Shown here: positions 7,541 through 15,503 of the stretch, piece after piece
Layout of the letters: each line of letters opens with the position of its first letter
Position numbering within the stretch: position 1 is the stretch's first letter
From: CAZVUW01 sp964629825
GTDB lineage: Bacteria > Actinomycetota > Nitriliruptoria > Euzebyales > Egibacteraceae
Reading direction: 5' to 3'
Length of the DNA stretch: 24,447 bases
Assembly (NCBI GenBank): GCA_964629825.1
Contig: CAZVUW010000046.1
Coordinates: 1 to 24,447 of the forward strand
The notes under the pieces: model-generated
The model's database searches: none
Told to the model about the DNA's origin: nothing
What the model saw: only the letters and a program-made list of their open reading frames with translations
Translations under genes and position numbers: made by a program

Positions 7541-7590
7541 ATAGCCCGGAATGCCTATTTATGCCCAGGGATACCAGAGTATCTGGCAGT
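7541..7590. promoter_or_regulatory. Phased 10-bp direct-repeat array, candidate BldC operator
   Basis: Five consecutive 10-bp units begin with AT: ATAGCC at 7541, ATGCC at 7551, ATGCC at 7561, ATACC at 7571 and ATCTG at 7581. Spacing is exactly 10 bp, one DNA turn. The array lies between divergent bldC and vdh and touches the weak -35 of vdh. An overlapping palindrome GATAC-CAGA-GTATC occupies 7570-7583. BldC proteins are known to bind tandem direct repeats cooperatively; that this array is its site is inference. Confidence 0.5.
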
Positions 7591-7645
7591 CCCGCAGTGC
7601 TGGCTACCATGCCTCAAGCGGTGGTACAGGTCTAGACGATAGGAG
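7583..7645 (+). promoter_or_regulatory. Promoter and ribosome site of the amino-acid dehydrogenase
   Basis: CTGGCA (7583-7588) and TACCAT (7605-7610), 16 bp apart, form a plausible but weak sigma-70-type promoter. AGGAG at 7641-7645 lies eight bases before the ATG at 7654 and is a good ribosome site. Confidence 0.4.
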
Positions 7646-7653
7646 CGCGCGCC

Positions 7654-8760
7654 ATGGCCGGACCCTTCAGCCTTCTAGAGGGCCACGAGCAGGTCGTCTT
7701 CGGAAACGACCCTGACAGCGGACTGCGGTGCATCATCGCCGTCCACTCGACAGCGCTGGGCCCGTCCCTCGGCGGCACGCGCTTCTATCCCTACGCCTCC
7801 GAAGAGGAGGCGCTCGTCGACGTGCTGCGCCTGTCTCGCGCCATGACCTACAAGGCGGCCTGCGCGGGCCTGGACCTCGGCGGCGGCAAGGCCGTGATCA
7901 TCGGCGACCCGGCGACCATGAAGACCGAGGCGCTGCTGCGCGCCTATGGCCGCATGGTGGCCTCCCTGGGCGGGCGCTACGTGACCGCCTGCGACGTGGG
8001 CACCTACCCCGAGGACATGGCGATCATCGCTCGCGAGACCCGCTGGGTGACCGGCGGCCGAGTAGAGGAGGGCGGCTCGGGGGACTCCGCCCCGATGACC
8101 GCCTACGGGACATACGTCGGCATCCGCGCCTGCGCGCAGCGCGTCTGGGGCACGCCAGACCTGTCCGGCCGCCACATCGCGGTCCAGGGCATCGGGAAGG
8201 TCGGCCGGGCCCTCATCGAGCACCTGGCCGCGGACGGCGCCCGCCTGACCGTCGCCGACGTCAACGAGAGCGCCGTCGAGTGGGCCGCTGACGCGGCTTC
8301 GGCGGATGTTGTGCCGGTCGAGAAGATCCACGCCGTCGACGCCGACATCTTCAGCCCCAACGCGCTGGGCGGCGTCATCAACGACCAGACGATCCCGGAG
8401 CTGCAGTGCAGCGTGGTCGCGGGCGCGGCGAACAACCAGCTCCTCAACCCCGAGCACGGCGCAGCGCTGGCCGACGCGGGCATCCTCTACGCGCCGGACT
8501 TCGTCATCAACAGCGGCGGGCTGATCCACGTCTCCGGGGAGCTCCACCACAGCGGCCACAGCCCTGATCGCACCCGCTCCAGGGTGAGCGCGATCGCGGA
8601 CAGCCTTCTGGCGATCTTCGACACCGCCGAGGCGCAGGGCATCTCCACCGCCGAGGCCGCGATCCACGTCGCCGAGGAGCGCATCGCCGCCGTGAGCCGG
8701 CTGCGGAACCTGTGGGTGCCCGCAGGCGGCGGCCCGGGCAGCAAGGCCGTCGGCGGCTGA
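7654..8760 (+). CDS. vdh: Leu/Val/Phe (valine) dehydrogenase
   Basis: A 368-residue NAD-dependent amino-acid dehydrogenase of the Glu/Leu/Phe/Val family, which reversibly deaminates branched-chain or aromatic L-amino acids to 2-oxo acids and ammonia. The catalytic domain has Lys67 in AMTYKAACAGLDLGGGKA (with Lys79) and Asp114 in TACDVGT. The Rossmann domain has GIGKVG at 179-184 and the following acidic ADVNE. The segment FVINSGGLIHVSGE is typical of the family's C-terminal part. The length matches valine and leucine dehydrogenases; side-chain preference is not certain. In streptomycetes the vdh product starts branched-chain amino-acid breakdown. It is divergent from bldC and only 7 bp from the convergent purM stop, with a hairpin that overlaps the end of purM. 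Confidence 0.93.
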   Translation: MAGPFSLLEGHEQVVFGNDPDSGLRCIIAVHSTALGPSLGGTRFYPYASEEEALVDVLRLSRAMTYKAACAGLDLGGGKAVIIGDPATMKTEALLRAYGRMVASLGGRYVTACDVGTYPEDMAIIARETRWVTGGRVEEGGSGDSAPMTAYGTYVGIRACAQRVWGTPDLSGRHIAVQGIGKVGRALIEHLAADGARLTVADVNESAVEWAADAASADVVPVEKIHAVDADIFSPNALGGVINDQTIPELQCSVVAGAANNQLLNPEHGAALADAGILYAPDFVINSGGLIHVSGELHHSGHSPDRTRSRVSAIADSLLAIFDTAEAQGISTAEAAIHVAEERIAAVSRLRNLWVPAGGGPGSKAVGG

Positions 8761-8767
8761 GGCGGCG

Positions 8768-9793
8768 TCAGGCGACTCCGGCGAGGCGGACCCCGCCGGA
8801 GTCGGTCACCCGCCCGCAGACCCAGGCGTCGACCCCGCGGCCGCGCAGCAGATCGGCGGCGGCCTGGCCGTCCGGGACGATCGCAAGCATGCCCGCACCC
8901 ATGTTGAAGGTGCGCCACATCTCAGCCTCCGCGACGTCGCCGCGCTCCTGGAGGAGGCGGAAGATGCGGGGCACCTCGAAGGTGCCGACGTCGACGACGG
9001 CACCGAGGCCGTCGGGGAGGACGCGCGGCAGGTTGCCGGGGATGCCCCCGCCGGTGACGTGGCAGAGGGCGTGGACCTCGCTCGCCCCGGCCAGGGCCAG
9101 GCAGTCGCGCGCATAGATGCGCGTCGGGCGCAGCAGGGCCTCGCCGAGGCTCTGCACCATCAGCCCGTGGTCCTGGTCGAGGTCCAAGCCCTCCACCAGG
9201 CGGCGGGCCAGCGAGTAGCCGTTGCTGTGCAGGCCGCTGGAGGCAAGGGCGACGATCTCGTCGCCGGGCCGCACGCGGTGGGATCCGAGCAGCGCGTCGT
9301 GCTCGACGATGCCGACTCCGAAGCCCGCCAGGTCGTAGCTGTCTACAGGCATCACGCCGGGGTGCTCGGCCATCTCGCCGCCGACCAGGGCGCAGCCGGC
9401 CTGCTCGCAGCCGTCGGCGATGCCGGCGACGACGGCCTCGACATGAGCGGGGTCGAGGCGACCGACGGCGATGTAGTCGAGGAAGAACAGCGGCTCGGCG
9501 CCGGTGACCACCAGGTCGTCCACGACCATGGCGACGAGGTCGAGGCCGATGGTGCTGTGGTCTCCCATGGCGCGGGCGATCTCGAGCTTGGTGCCGACGC
9601 CGTCGGTGGCGCTGACCAGGACCGGCCGGCGCCAGCGGCGGGGGTCCAGCTCGAACAGCCCGGAGAAGCCGCCGATGCCGGCGAGCACCCCCGGTCGCAT
9701 CGTGCGGGCGACGTGCGGCTTGATGGCCTCGACGGCACGCTCGGCCGCGTCGAGGTCGACGCCGGCGGCGGCGTATGTGACGGGCTCGTCCAC
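8768..9793 (-). CDS. purM: Phosphoribosylformylglycinamidine cyclo-ligase (AIR synthetase)
   Basis: A 341-residue PurM, of usual length, which closes FGAM to AIR using ATP in the fifth step of IMP synthesis. Motifs typical of the family include TYAAAGVDLDAAERAV, GVGTKLEIA, the DLVAMVVDDLVVTGAEPLFF block, GGEMAEHPGVM and HVTGGGIPGNLPR. The start is GTG 9793, two bases past the purF stop, with GGAGAG six bases upstream inside the end of purF, so the two genes are surely cotranscribed and probably translationally coupled. The last codons form a hairpin that may also stop transcripts from vdh. Confidence 0.96.
   Translation of the reverse strand: MDEPVTYAAAGVDLDAAERAVEAIKPHVARTMRPGVLAGIGGFSGLFELDPRRWRRPVLVSATDGVGTKLEIARAMGDHSTIGLDLVAMVVDDLVVTGAEPLFFLDYIAVGRLDPAHVEAVVAGIADGCEQAGCALVGGEMAEHPGVMPVDSYDLAGFGVGIVEHDALLGSHRVRPGDEIVALASSGLHSNGYSLARRLVEGLDLDQDHGLMVQSLGEALLRPTRIYARDCLALAGASEVHALCHVTGGGIPGNLPRVLPDGLGAVVDVGTFEVPRIFRLLQERGDVAEAEMWRTFNMGAGMLAIVPDGQAAADLLRGRGVDAWVCGRVTDSGGVRLAGVA
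8773..8804. terminator. Hairpin inside the end of purM, likely terminator for vdh
   Basis: A perfect 11-bp inverted repeat (8773-8783 with 8794-8804, CGACTCCGGCG/CGCCGGAGTCG) has a 10-nt loop. It begins 13 bases after the vdh stop and encodes part of the PurM C-terminus on the other strand, so the same DNA appears to do both jobs. Confidence 0.6.
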
Positions 9794-9795
9794 GC

Positions 9796-11322
9796 CTAGC
9801 TCTCCACCGGGAACAGCTGGAGGTTCTCCTTGCCCGAGGTGACGTGGTCACCCGGCACCGGGATGGGGTACTGGCCGTCGAAGCAGGCGCGGCAGAGGCT
9901 GTCGCGCGGACGCCCGGTGGCCGCCACCAGGTCGTCCAGCGGCAGGTAGGCCAGCGAGTCGGCGCCGACGAAGTCGCGGATCTCGTCGATCGACAGCCCG
10001 GAGGCGATCAGCTCGGCCCGCGTGGCCATGTCGATGCCGTAGTAGCAGGGGTGGCGGACCGGCGGCGACGAGATGCGCAGGTGCACCTCGCTGGCGCCGC
10101 TCTCGCGCAGCATCCTGACCAGCTGGCGGCTGGTGTTGCCGCGCACGATCGAGTCGTCGACGACGACCAGGCGCTTGCCGCTGATCACGTCGCGCAGCGG
10201 GTTGAGCTTCAGGCGGATGCCGAGCTGGCGCAGCGACTGCGACGGCTGGATGAAGGTGCGTCCGACGTAGCGGTTCTTCACCAGCCCCTCGGCGTAGGGG
10301 ATCCCGCTCGCCTCGGCGTAGCCCGCGGCGGCCGCCGTGCCCGAGTCCGGCACCGGGATGACGAGGTCTGCCTCGACCGGGGAGACGGCCGCCAGGCGGC
10401 GCCCCATGTCGCGGCGCGAGGCGTAGACGCTGCGCGGCGCCTCGCCGGGCTCCCTGTGATCGGTGCGCTCGGCGACGCCGAGGTCCGACCCCGCCGACGA
10501 GCGGTGGTCCGGGCGAGCGAGATAGACGTACTCGAAGGAGCAGAAGCGCTGCTCGGGCTCCGCCCAACGCCGGCTGCGAACGCCGTGCTCGTCGATAGCC
10601 ACCAGCTCGCCGGGCTCGACCTCGCGCAGCAGGTGCGCGCCGATGATGTCCAGCGCCGCGGTCTCGGAGGCGATGACATAACCCCCGTTGACGAGCCGGC
10701 CGAGCACCAGCGGCCGGATGCCGTGCCGGTCGCGAACGCCGTAGATGGTCGACTCGTCCATGACGACCAGCGAGAAGGCACCGGCGACCAGCCGGCAGGT
10801 GTCGACGATCGCCTCCTCCAGGGAGGTGTCGGCGTTCTCGGCCAGCATGGTGGCGAGCAGGTCCGAGTCGTTGGTGCAGCTGCTGCCGGCCGGGCCGAGG
10901 CGGCGGGCCAGCTCGGCGGTGTTCACCAGGTTGCCGTTGTGACCGATCGCGATCCCGTTGCCGGCGGGGGTGACCTTGAAGGTCGGCTGGGCGTTGTCCC
11001 AGGTCGAGGCGCCGGTGGTCGAGTAGCGCACGTGACCGATGCCGAGGTGCCCGTCCGCGCCCGCCAGGCGCTGCTCGTTGAAGACCTGGTTGACCAGCCC
11101 CATCTCCTTGGTGACGAGGATGTTCCGCCCGTCGGAGACGGCGATCCCTGCGGACTCCTGACCGCGGTGCTGGAGCGCGTACAGGCCGTAGAAGGCCAGC
11201 GTGGCGGCCCGCTCACCGCGCGCGTAGACGGCGAACACGCCGCACTCGTCGCGGGCTCCGGTGCGCTCGAGGGGTTCGGGCGCGGCGGAGGACGAGGCCT
11301 TCTTGGGGGTGGGGTTGGGCAT
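9796..11322 (-). CDS. purF: Amidophosphoribosyltransferase
   Basis: A 508-residue PurF, which transfers glutamine amide nitrogen to PRPP to give phosphoribosylamine, the first committed purine step. The mature enzyme should begin at Cys27 (ARDE then CGVFAVYARG), the glutaminase nucleophile exposed after removal of a ~26-residue propeptide. YALQHRGQESAGI and GHVRYSTTG belong to the glutaminase domain; VVVDDSIVRGNTS is the PRPP loop. Cys in FCSFEYVY, HPCYYGID and CRACFDGQ match the four ligands of the Bacillus-type [4Fe-4S] cluster, so this is the iron-sulfur class. ATG 11322 gives a sensible propeptide; a GTG at 11376 would lengthen it. No strong ribosome site is seen. It leads into purM with a 2-bp gap. 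Confidence 0.95.
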   Translation of the reverse strand: MPNPTPKKASSSAAPEPLERTGARDECGVFAVYARGERAATLAFYGLYALQHRGQESAGIAVSDGRNILVTKEMGLVNQVFNEQRLAGADGHLGIGHVRYSTTGASTWDNAQPTFKVTPAGNGIAIGHNGNLVNTAELARRLGPAGSSCTNDSDLLATMLAENADTSLEEAIVDTCRLVAGAFSLVVMDESTIYGVRDRHGIRPLVLGRLVNGGYVIASETAALDIIGAHLLREVEPGELVAIDEHGVRSRRWAEPEQRFCSFEYVYLARPDHRSSAGSDLGVAERTDHREPGEAPRSVYASRRDMGRRLAAVSPVEADLVIPVPDSGTAAAAGYAEASGIPYAEGLVKNRYVGRTFIQPSQSLRQLGIRLKLNPLRDVISGKRLVVVDDSIVRGNTSRQLVRMLRESGASEVHLRISSPPVRHPCYYGIDMATRAELIASGLSIDEIRDFVGADSLAYLPLDDLVAATGRPRDSLCRACFDGQYPIPVPGDHVTSGKENLQLFPVES

Positions 11323-11443
11323 GCGCTGCTCGCAGGCGATCGAGTTGCGGCCGGTGGGCGAACGCCGCGGGCGCACGGCCGGTGCGTCCTGAGGGGAAGG
11401 GCTCGCCTGCCCGCAGTCTAGCCAGCCGCCGGGAGGACCGGGA

Positions 11444-12097
11444 TCAGGCGCGCGGCGCCCCGGCGCGGTCGGAGCGCCCCACCAGGGTCAGGCCCGCACC
11501 CACGGCGGGCCCGATCAGCAGGGCGAACGCGATCGTGCCCAGACCCACGGTTCCGCCAAGCGCCCAGCCCGCCGCGAGCACGGCCAGCTCGATGCCGAGC
11601 CGCACCAGCGAGATCGGCCAGCCGGTGCGGGCGTGCAGACCCGTCATCCAGCCGTCACGCGGACCGGGCCCCAGCTCGGCCGACAGGTACAGGCCGCTGC
11701 CGAGGCCGACCAGCGCCACTCCGCCGAGCAGCCACAGCCCGCGCGGCAGCAGCCCGGAGGGGTCCGGGAGCATGGCGAGCATCGCGTCGATGGCCAGCCC
11801 GATGACGACGACGTTGAGCAGCGTCCCGATCCCCGGCCGGACCCGCAGCGGGATCCAGCCGCACAGCACCACGACGCCGATCACCTGGGTGGCGACGCCG
11901 ATGGTCAGCGGCGTGACCAGGCTGACGCCCTCGGCCAGGACGGTCCACGGCGCGTTGCCCAGCGCGGCCGACACGATCAGCGCGTCGCCGCTGCCGAACA
12001 GCCATAGGCCCGCGAGCAGGCGGACCAGGGCGGCGGGCGAGGCGCGCCAGCCGGCCAGCGCCGCCGACGCGCCGGGAGACCGGGGGGTGGGGGGCAT
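11444..12097 (-). CDS. YczE/YitT-type integral membrane protein
   Basis: A 217-residue membrane protein with about five to six hydrophobic helices beginning at residue ~20 (ALVRLLAGLWLFGSGDALIV). The GPGPRDGWMTGLHARTGWPI segment between helices is characteristic of the YczE/YyaS/YitT family, seen widely in firmicutes and actinobacteria; its transport or regulatory role is not established. ATG 12097 starts just before the charged N-terminus; the frame is open further upstream but that part is Arg-rich and overlaps the divergent gene. TATCTT lies seven bases before the ATG, suggesting near-leaderless transcription. purF begins 121 bp downstream on the same strand, so read-through into purF-purM is possible. 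Confidence 0.8.
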   Translation of the reverse strand: MPPTPRSPGASAALAGWRASPAALVRLLAGLWLFGSGDALIVSAALGNAPWTVLAEGVSLVTPLTIGVATQVIGVVVLCGWIPLRVRPGIGTLLNVVVIGLAIDAMLAMLPDPSGLLPRGLWLLGGVALVGLGSGLYLSAELGPGPRDGWMTGLHARTGWPISLVRLGIELAVLAAGWALGGTVGLGTIAFALLIGPAVGAGLTLVGRSDRAGAPRA

Positions 12098-12104
12098 CGC
12101 CCCA

Positions 12105-12110
12105 AAGATA
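12105..12110 (-). promoter_or_regulatory. -10 box for the YczE-type gene
   Basis: On the minus strand TATCTT (TANNNT type) lies seven bases before the ATG at 12097, with no Shine-Dalgarno better than GGGG. This fits a transcript with little or no 5' leader. Confidence 0.45.
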
Positions 12111-12224
12111 CGCGCTCGCGCCCGCACCACGGCCCGGCGCGTTATCGCCACCTGCCGCCGGGGTACGTCCCAGCCGCGGCGGTCGATACGCGAACCGCCC
12201 GCTCCGGATGACAAGAGGCGGCAG

Positions 12225-12797
12225 ATGACCAACCTGTTCGACAACGCCCGCTCGCTGGCCTCGCTGGGCCTGACCGGCGTGGCCAAGGTCCTGCGCACGG
12301 CCGCAGGCGCCGCCGGCGGCATCGCCACCCTGCTGAAGCCCCCGGCCGAGTCCGAGACCACACGTCGTCGCAGCCACGACGAGGAGCCGGTCGGCTACGA
12401 CGACGAGCTCGGGGTGGAGATCGAGGACGGGCGTGCTGAGCCCTGGGTCGAGGGTGAGGGCGCCGAGGCGGAGGAGCTCTGGGCCGAGGACTGGGCCGAG
12501 GATGAGTGGGCGCAGGATGAGTCCGCAGTCGCGGAGGCAGAGAGCGCCGAAGCCCCGACGGCCGAGGAACCGGCGGCCGACGCCCCGCCCGCCGACGAGG
12601 TACCGGGCGATGACGCGGCCCGTGCCGCCGTCGCGCCCACTCACATCGCCGAGCTGGCGCAGGGGACCGTGGACGAGATCAAGCGCGCCATCGAGGGGAT
12701 GTCCACCGACGAGCTGCGGCTGCTGCATGAGCACGAGAGCACCCATCGGGGCCGCAAGCGCGTGCTGGACGCCGTGGAGCGCGCTCTCACCCCTTGA
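12225..12797 (+). CDS. Acidic protein with hydrophobic N-terminal helix and conserved C-terminal helical motif
   Basis: A 190-residue protein of unknown function. Residues ~10-38 form an amphipathic to hydrophobic segment (SLASLGLTGVAKVLRTAAG, then GGIATLLKPP) that could sit on a membrane or lipid surface. Residues ~45-135 are strongly acidic, with Glu, Ala, Asp and Trp repeated (EELWAEDWAEDEWAQDE), and are probably disordered. The last ~45 residues are helical (VDEIKRAIEGMSTDELRLLH, then EHESTHRGRKRVLDAVERAL). That pattern, L-x2-L-x2-[YH]E-x2-H-x2-R-x2-VL, recurs at the ends of actinobacterial proteins of unknown role; I recall it from memory only. The start is preceded by AGAGGCGG. The next gene begins 47 bp downstream, probably in the same operon, and carries a similar TDEEL-type helix. 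Confidence 0.7.
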   Translation: MTNLFDNARSLASLGLTGVAKVLRTAAGAAGGIATLLKPPAESETTRRRSHDEEPVGYDDELGVEIEDGRAEPWVEGEGAEAEELWAEDWAEDEWAQDESAVAEAESAEAPTAEEPAADAPPADEVPGDDAARAAVAPTHIAELAQGTVDEIKRAIEGMSTDELRLLHEHESTHRGRKRVLDAVERALTP

Positions 12798-12844
12798 GAA
12801 CAGCCCCGCAGGCAGCCCCACCCACCCGCACGAAGAGGAGCGCC

Positions 12845-13024
12845 ATGTCCACCGACACCGACTACAGCAAGCACACCGACGAGGAGCTGCGCGAGGGCAT
12901 CCGCAAGGCCGAGGAGCAGATCGGCCGCGTCCGCGCGGAGGACTCCGACGACGCAGCGGCAGCCAACCGCGAGCAGGTCGAGATGATGCGCCAAGAGCTC
13001 GAGCGCCGCGGCCAGGCCATCTGA
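12845..13024 (+). CDS. Small charged helical protein
   Basis: A 59-residue, very hydrophilic protein with a ribosome site GAGGAG five bases before the ATG. Residues 10-55 are predicted helical or coiled coil (TDEELREGIRKAEEQIGRVR, then EQVEMMRQELERRGQA) with no membrane segment or Cys. No family is recognised. Its placement 47 bp after the acidic protein gene suggests cotranscription. The TDEEL motif near the N-terminus echoes STDEL in the neighbour. Confidence 0.72.
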   Translation: MSTDTDYSKHTDEELREGIRKAEEQIGRVRAEDSDDAAAANREQVEMMRQELERRGQAI

Positions 13025-13028
13025 CAAG

Positions 13029-13045
13029 GCGCGCGCGGCGCGCGC
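13029..13045. terminator. Possible GC hairpin between convergent genes
   Basis: Alternating GCGCGC arms (13029-13034 and 13040-13045) with a 5-nt loop lie between the small-protein gene and the end of purL. It is simple sequence, so support is modest. Confidence 0.35.
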
Positions 13046-13068
13046 TGGTCGTACCCTCCCCGGTGGTG

Positions 13069-15329
13069 CTAGGCCGCCTCGCCCAGCGCCTGAGGCAGGC
13101 CACTCTCGACGGCGGCGCGAGCCTCGGCCAGCTCGAGGGTGAACCAGTCGGCGACCCGGATGCGCGGTGCGGCGACGACCGTCCCCAGGGCGCGAACGGG
13201 CACGTCCAGCTCAGCGCACAGCGCGGCCAGCGCGTCGGCGTCGGCCGTGCTGACCACCACGCGGCTCGGGGACTCGCTGAACAGCCACTGATGCCGCGCG
13301 AGCCCCTCCTCGGGCTCCAGGTCCGCCCCGAGGTCGGCCGGCAGGCAGGACTCGACCACCGTGGTGATCAGCCCGCCGACCGACACGTCGTGCGCGCTGC
13401 GCAGCAGGCCGCGGCGGGCGGCCTCGACGAGGAGCCGCTGCAGTCGCGCCTCCTCGTCCAGGTCGATGCGCGGGGGGCGTCCGGCGCTGCGACCCTCGCT
13501 GACCCACTGGTGCTCGCTGCCGCCGAGCCCCGGTCGGGTGGCGGCGCCGACCAGCAGCAGCGCATCGCCAGCGGTCGTGAAGGACCGGCCCACCGCCGCG
13601 GTCACGTCAGCCAGCACACCCAGGACGCCGATGACCGGCGTCGGGTGGACCGCGACGTCGCCGGTCTGGTTGTAGAAGCTCACGTTGCCGCCGGTGATGG
13701 GCGTCCCCAGCGCCAGGCACGCCTCCCGCATCCCCGCGATGGCGTCGCGGAACTGCCCCATGATCTCGGGCCGCTCGGGCGAGCCGAAGTTCAGGCAGTT
13801 GGTGGCGGCGACCGGCGTGGCGCCGGTGCAGGCGACGTTGCGGGCCGCCTCGGCGACGGCCAGCCGCGCGCCCTCCCTCGGGTCGAGCCAGCACCAGCGC
13901 CCGTTGCCGTCCACGGCGAGCGCGATCCCCCGCCGCCCGTCCACCGCGGGCGATCCGTCCGGCTCGGGCAGGCGCAGCACCGCCGCGTCCGCACCTGGTC
14001 CCTGCACCGTGCCCGACTGCACGATCGAGTCGTACTGCTGGTAGATCCAGCGTGGGTCCGCGACGTTCGGGCTGGCCAGCAGTGCCAGCACGGCGCCGCG
14101 CAGCTCCTCCTCTCCCACCGGTCCCGCGGCGGAGTCGACGTCCTCGTCGGCGGCGGGGTTGACCCAGTCGGTGACCGGCCGCCGGTAGACGGGGCTGTCG
14201 TGGGCGATCGAGTCCGCCGGCGCGTCGTGCACGAGCTCGCCGCGGTGGAAGACCTGGAGCCGGTTGCCCTCGACCACCTCGCCGATCGGGGTGGCGTCCA
14301 CCCCCCAGCGCGCGCACACGCCCAGCACCTCGTCGAGGTTCTCGGGCGAGACCAGGGCGAGCATGCGCTCCTGCGACTCGGAGCAGAGGATCTCCCAGGC
14401 CTCCATGGAGGGCTCGCGCAGGGGCACCCGGTCGAGGTCGAGGCGCAGCCCGAGGCCCGCCGCCGATGCCATCTCCGCAGACGAGCAGGCGATGCCGGCG
14501 GCGCCCATGTCCTGGATGCCGGACAGCAGACCGCGCTCGTACAGCTCGAGGCAGCTCTCGATCAGCAGCTTGCCGGCGAAGGGGTCACCGACCTGGACGT
14601 TGGGCCGCTTGGCATCGTCGGCGCCCGCCTCGTCGAACTCGGCCGAGGCCAGGACCGACGCCCCGCCGATGCCGTCCCGGCCGGTGCGCTGCCCGATCAG
14701 GACGGCGACGTCCCCGACCGCCTCGGCGCGGGCGAGCTGGATGCGATCGGCGCGCAGGACTCCGACGGCCAAGGCGTTGACCAGCGGGTTGCCGTCGTAG
14801 CTCGGGTCGAACGCCACCTCGCCGCCGACGGTCGCCACACCGATGCAGTTGCCGTAGTGACCGATGCCGCGAACCACGCCGTCCACCAGCCAGCGCGTCC
14901 GCGCGCTCGCGGGATCGCCGAAGCGCAGCGAGTCCAGGATGGCGATCGGCCGCGCGCCCATCNNNNNNNNNNGATGTCGCGGATGATCCCGCCCACCCCG
15001 GTGGCCGCGCCCTGGAAGGGCTCGACGAAGCTCGGGTGGTTGTGGCTCTCGATCTTGAACGCCACGGCCAGGCCGCCGCCGACGTCCACCACGCCCGCGT
15101 TCTCCCCCGGCCCGACGAGGATGTGCTCGCCCTCGGTCGGCAGGTCCCTGAGGTAGATCTTCGAGGACTTGTACGAGCAGTGCTCGGACCACATGACCGA
15201 GTAGACCCCGAGCTCGGCCGCCGAGGGCTCCCGGCCCAGCGTCGCGACGATCTTCTCGTACTCGTCGGGGGTGAGACCGAGGTCTGCGGCGCGGGCTGCG
15301 GGCTGGGGTGCGGGCGCAGGGGCGTTCAA
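13069..15329 (-). CDS. purL: FGAM synthetase subunit PurL (contains assembly gap)
   Basis: The catalytic subunit of phosphoribosylformylglycinamidine synthase, which with PurS and PurQ converts FGAR to FGAM using ATP and glutamine. The small-form PurL is about 751 residues once the gap is resolved. Family segments are clear: YSVMWSEHCSYKSSK, KIESHNHPSFVEPFQGA, GVGGIIRDI just before the gap, MGARPIAILDSLRFG just after it, GIQDMGAAGIACSS, NCLNFGSPERPE and ITGGNVSFYNQT. Ten Ns at 14963-14972 break the frame only because their number is arbitrary. The start is uncertain: TTG 15329 has GGTGAG at good spacing (GAAGGTGAGCAC then TTG); an ATG at about 15410 would add an Arg/Pro-rich stretch. A possible -10 box (TAGGCT, 15370-15375) lies on the minus strand. 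In many actinobacteria purL directly follows purQ; here an ABC cassette separates them. Confidence 0.94.
14963..14972. other. Assembly gap (10 N) inside purL
   Basis: Ten Ns fall between the conserved RDI and MGARP of PurL. The two sides are in different frames if all ten bases are counted. PurL proteins normally have two residues there (as in RDIFTMGARP), which with the G next to the gap would need five bases. The gap length is a placeholder and no frameshift is implied. Confidence 0.95.
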
Positions 15330-15415
15330 GTGCTCACCTTCGGCGGGTGATCGGGGCGGGGACGCCTCCAGCCTACTCAGGTCTCGGGGGCGCTCCGCGC
15401 CGGGTCGCATGCCGC

Positions 15416-15462
15416 GGCGTCTCGCCAGCCCCGTTGACGAGACGCCTCGGCTGGCGTACCGT
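15416..15462 (+). promoter_or_regulatory. Strong promoter with two interlaced inverted repeats upstream of the ABC cassette
   Basis: TTGACG (15434-15439), a 17-bp spacer and TACCGT (15457-15462) make the best promoter in the window; transcription would begin near 15469. Two interlaced perfect inverted repeats overlap it: GGCGTCTCG/CGAGACGCC (15416-15424, 15438-15446) and CGCCAGCC/GGCTGGCG (15423-15430, 15449-15456). The second right arm ends directly at the -10 box. This is the layout of a regulated promoter; no regulator gene adjoins it. Confidence 0.6.
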
Positions 15463-15503
15463 CGGTCGGCTGATCCCCGGTCGACGAGAGGTAGGTGCAA
15501 GAC

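Noticed and set aside
9844..11421. Plus-strand ORF of 525 codons opposite purF
   Set aside because: Shadow of purF; no domain or ribosome site, and it covers the whole conserved gene in antisense.
12433..15156. Long plus-strand ORF of 907 codons opposite purL
   Set aside because: It runs through the N gap, is Arg/His/Gln/Val-rich without domains, and lies antisense to a clear purL. Stop codons are rare in GC-rich DNA, so long shadow frames are expected.
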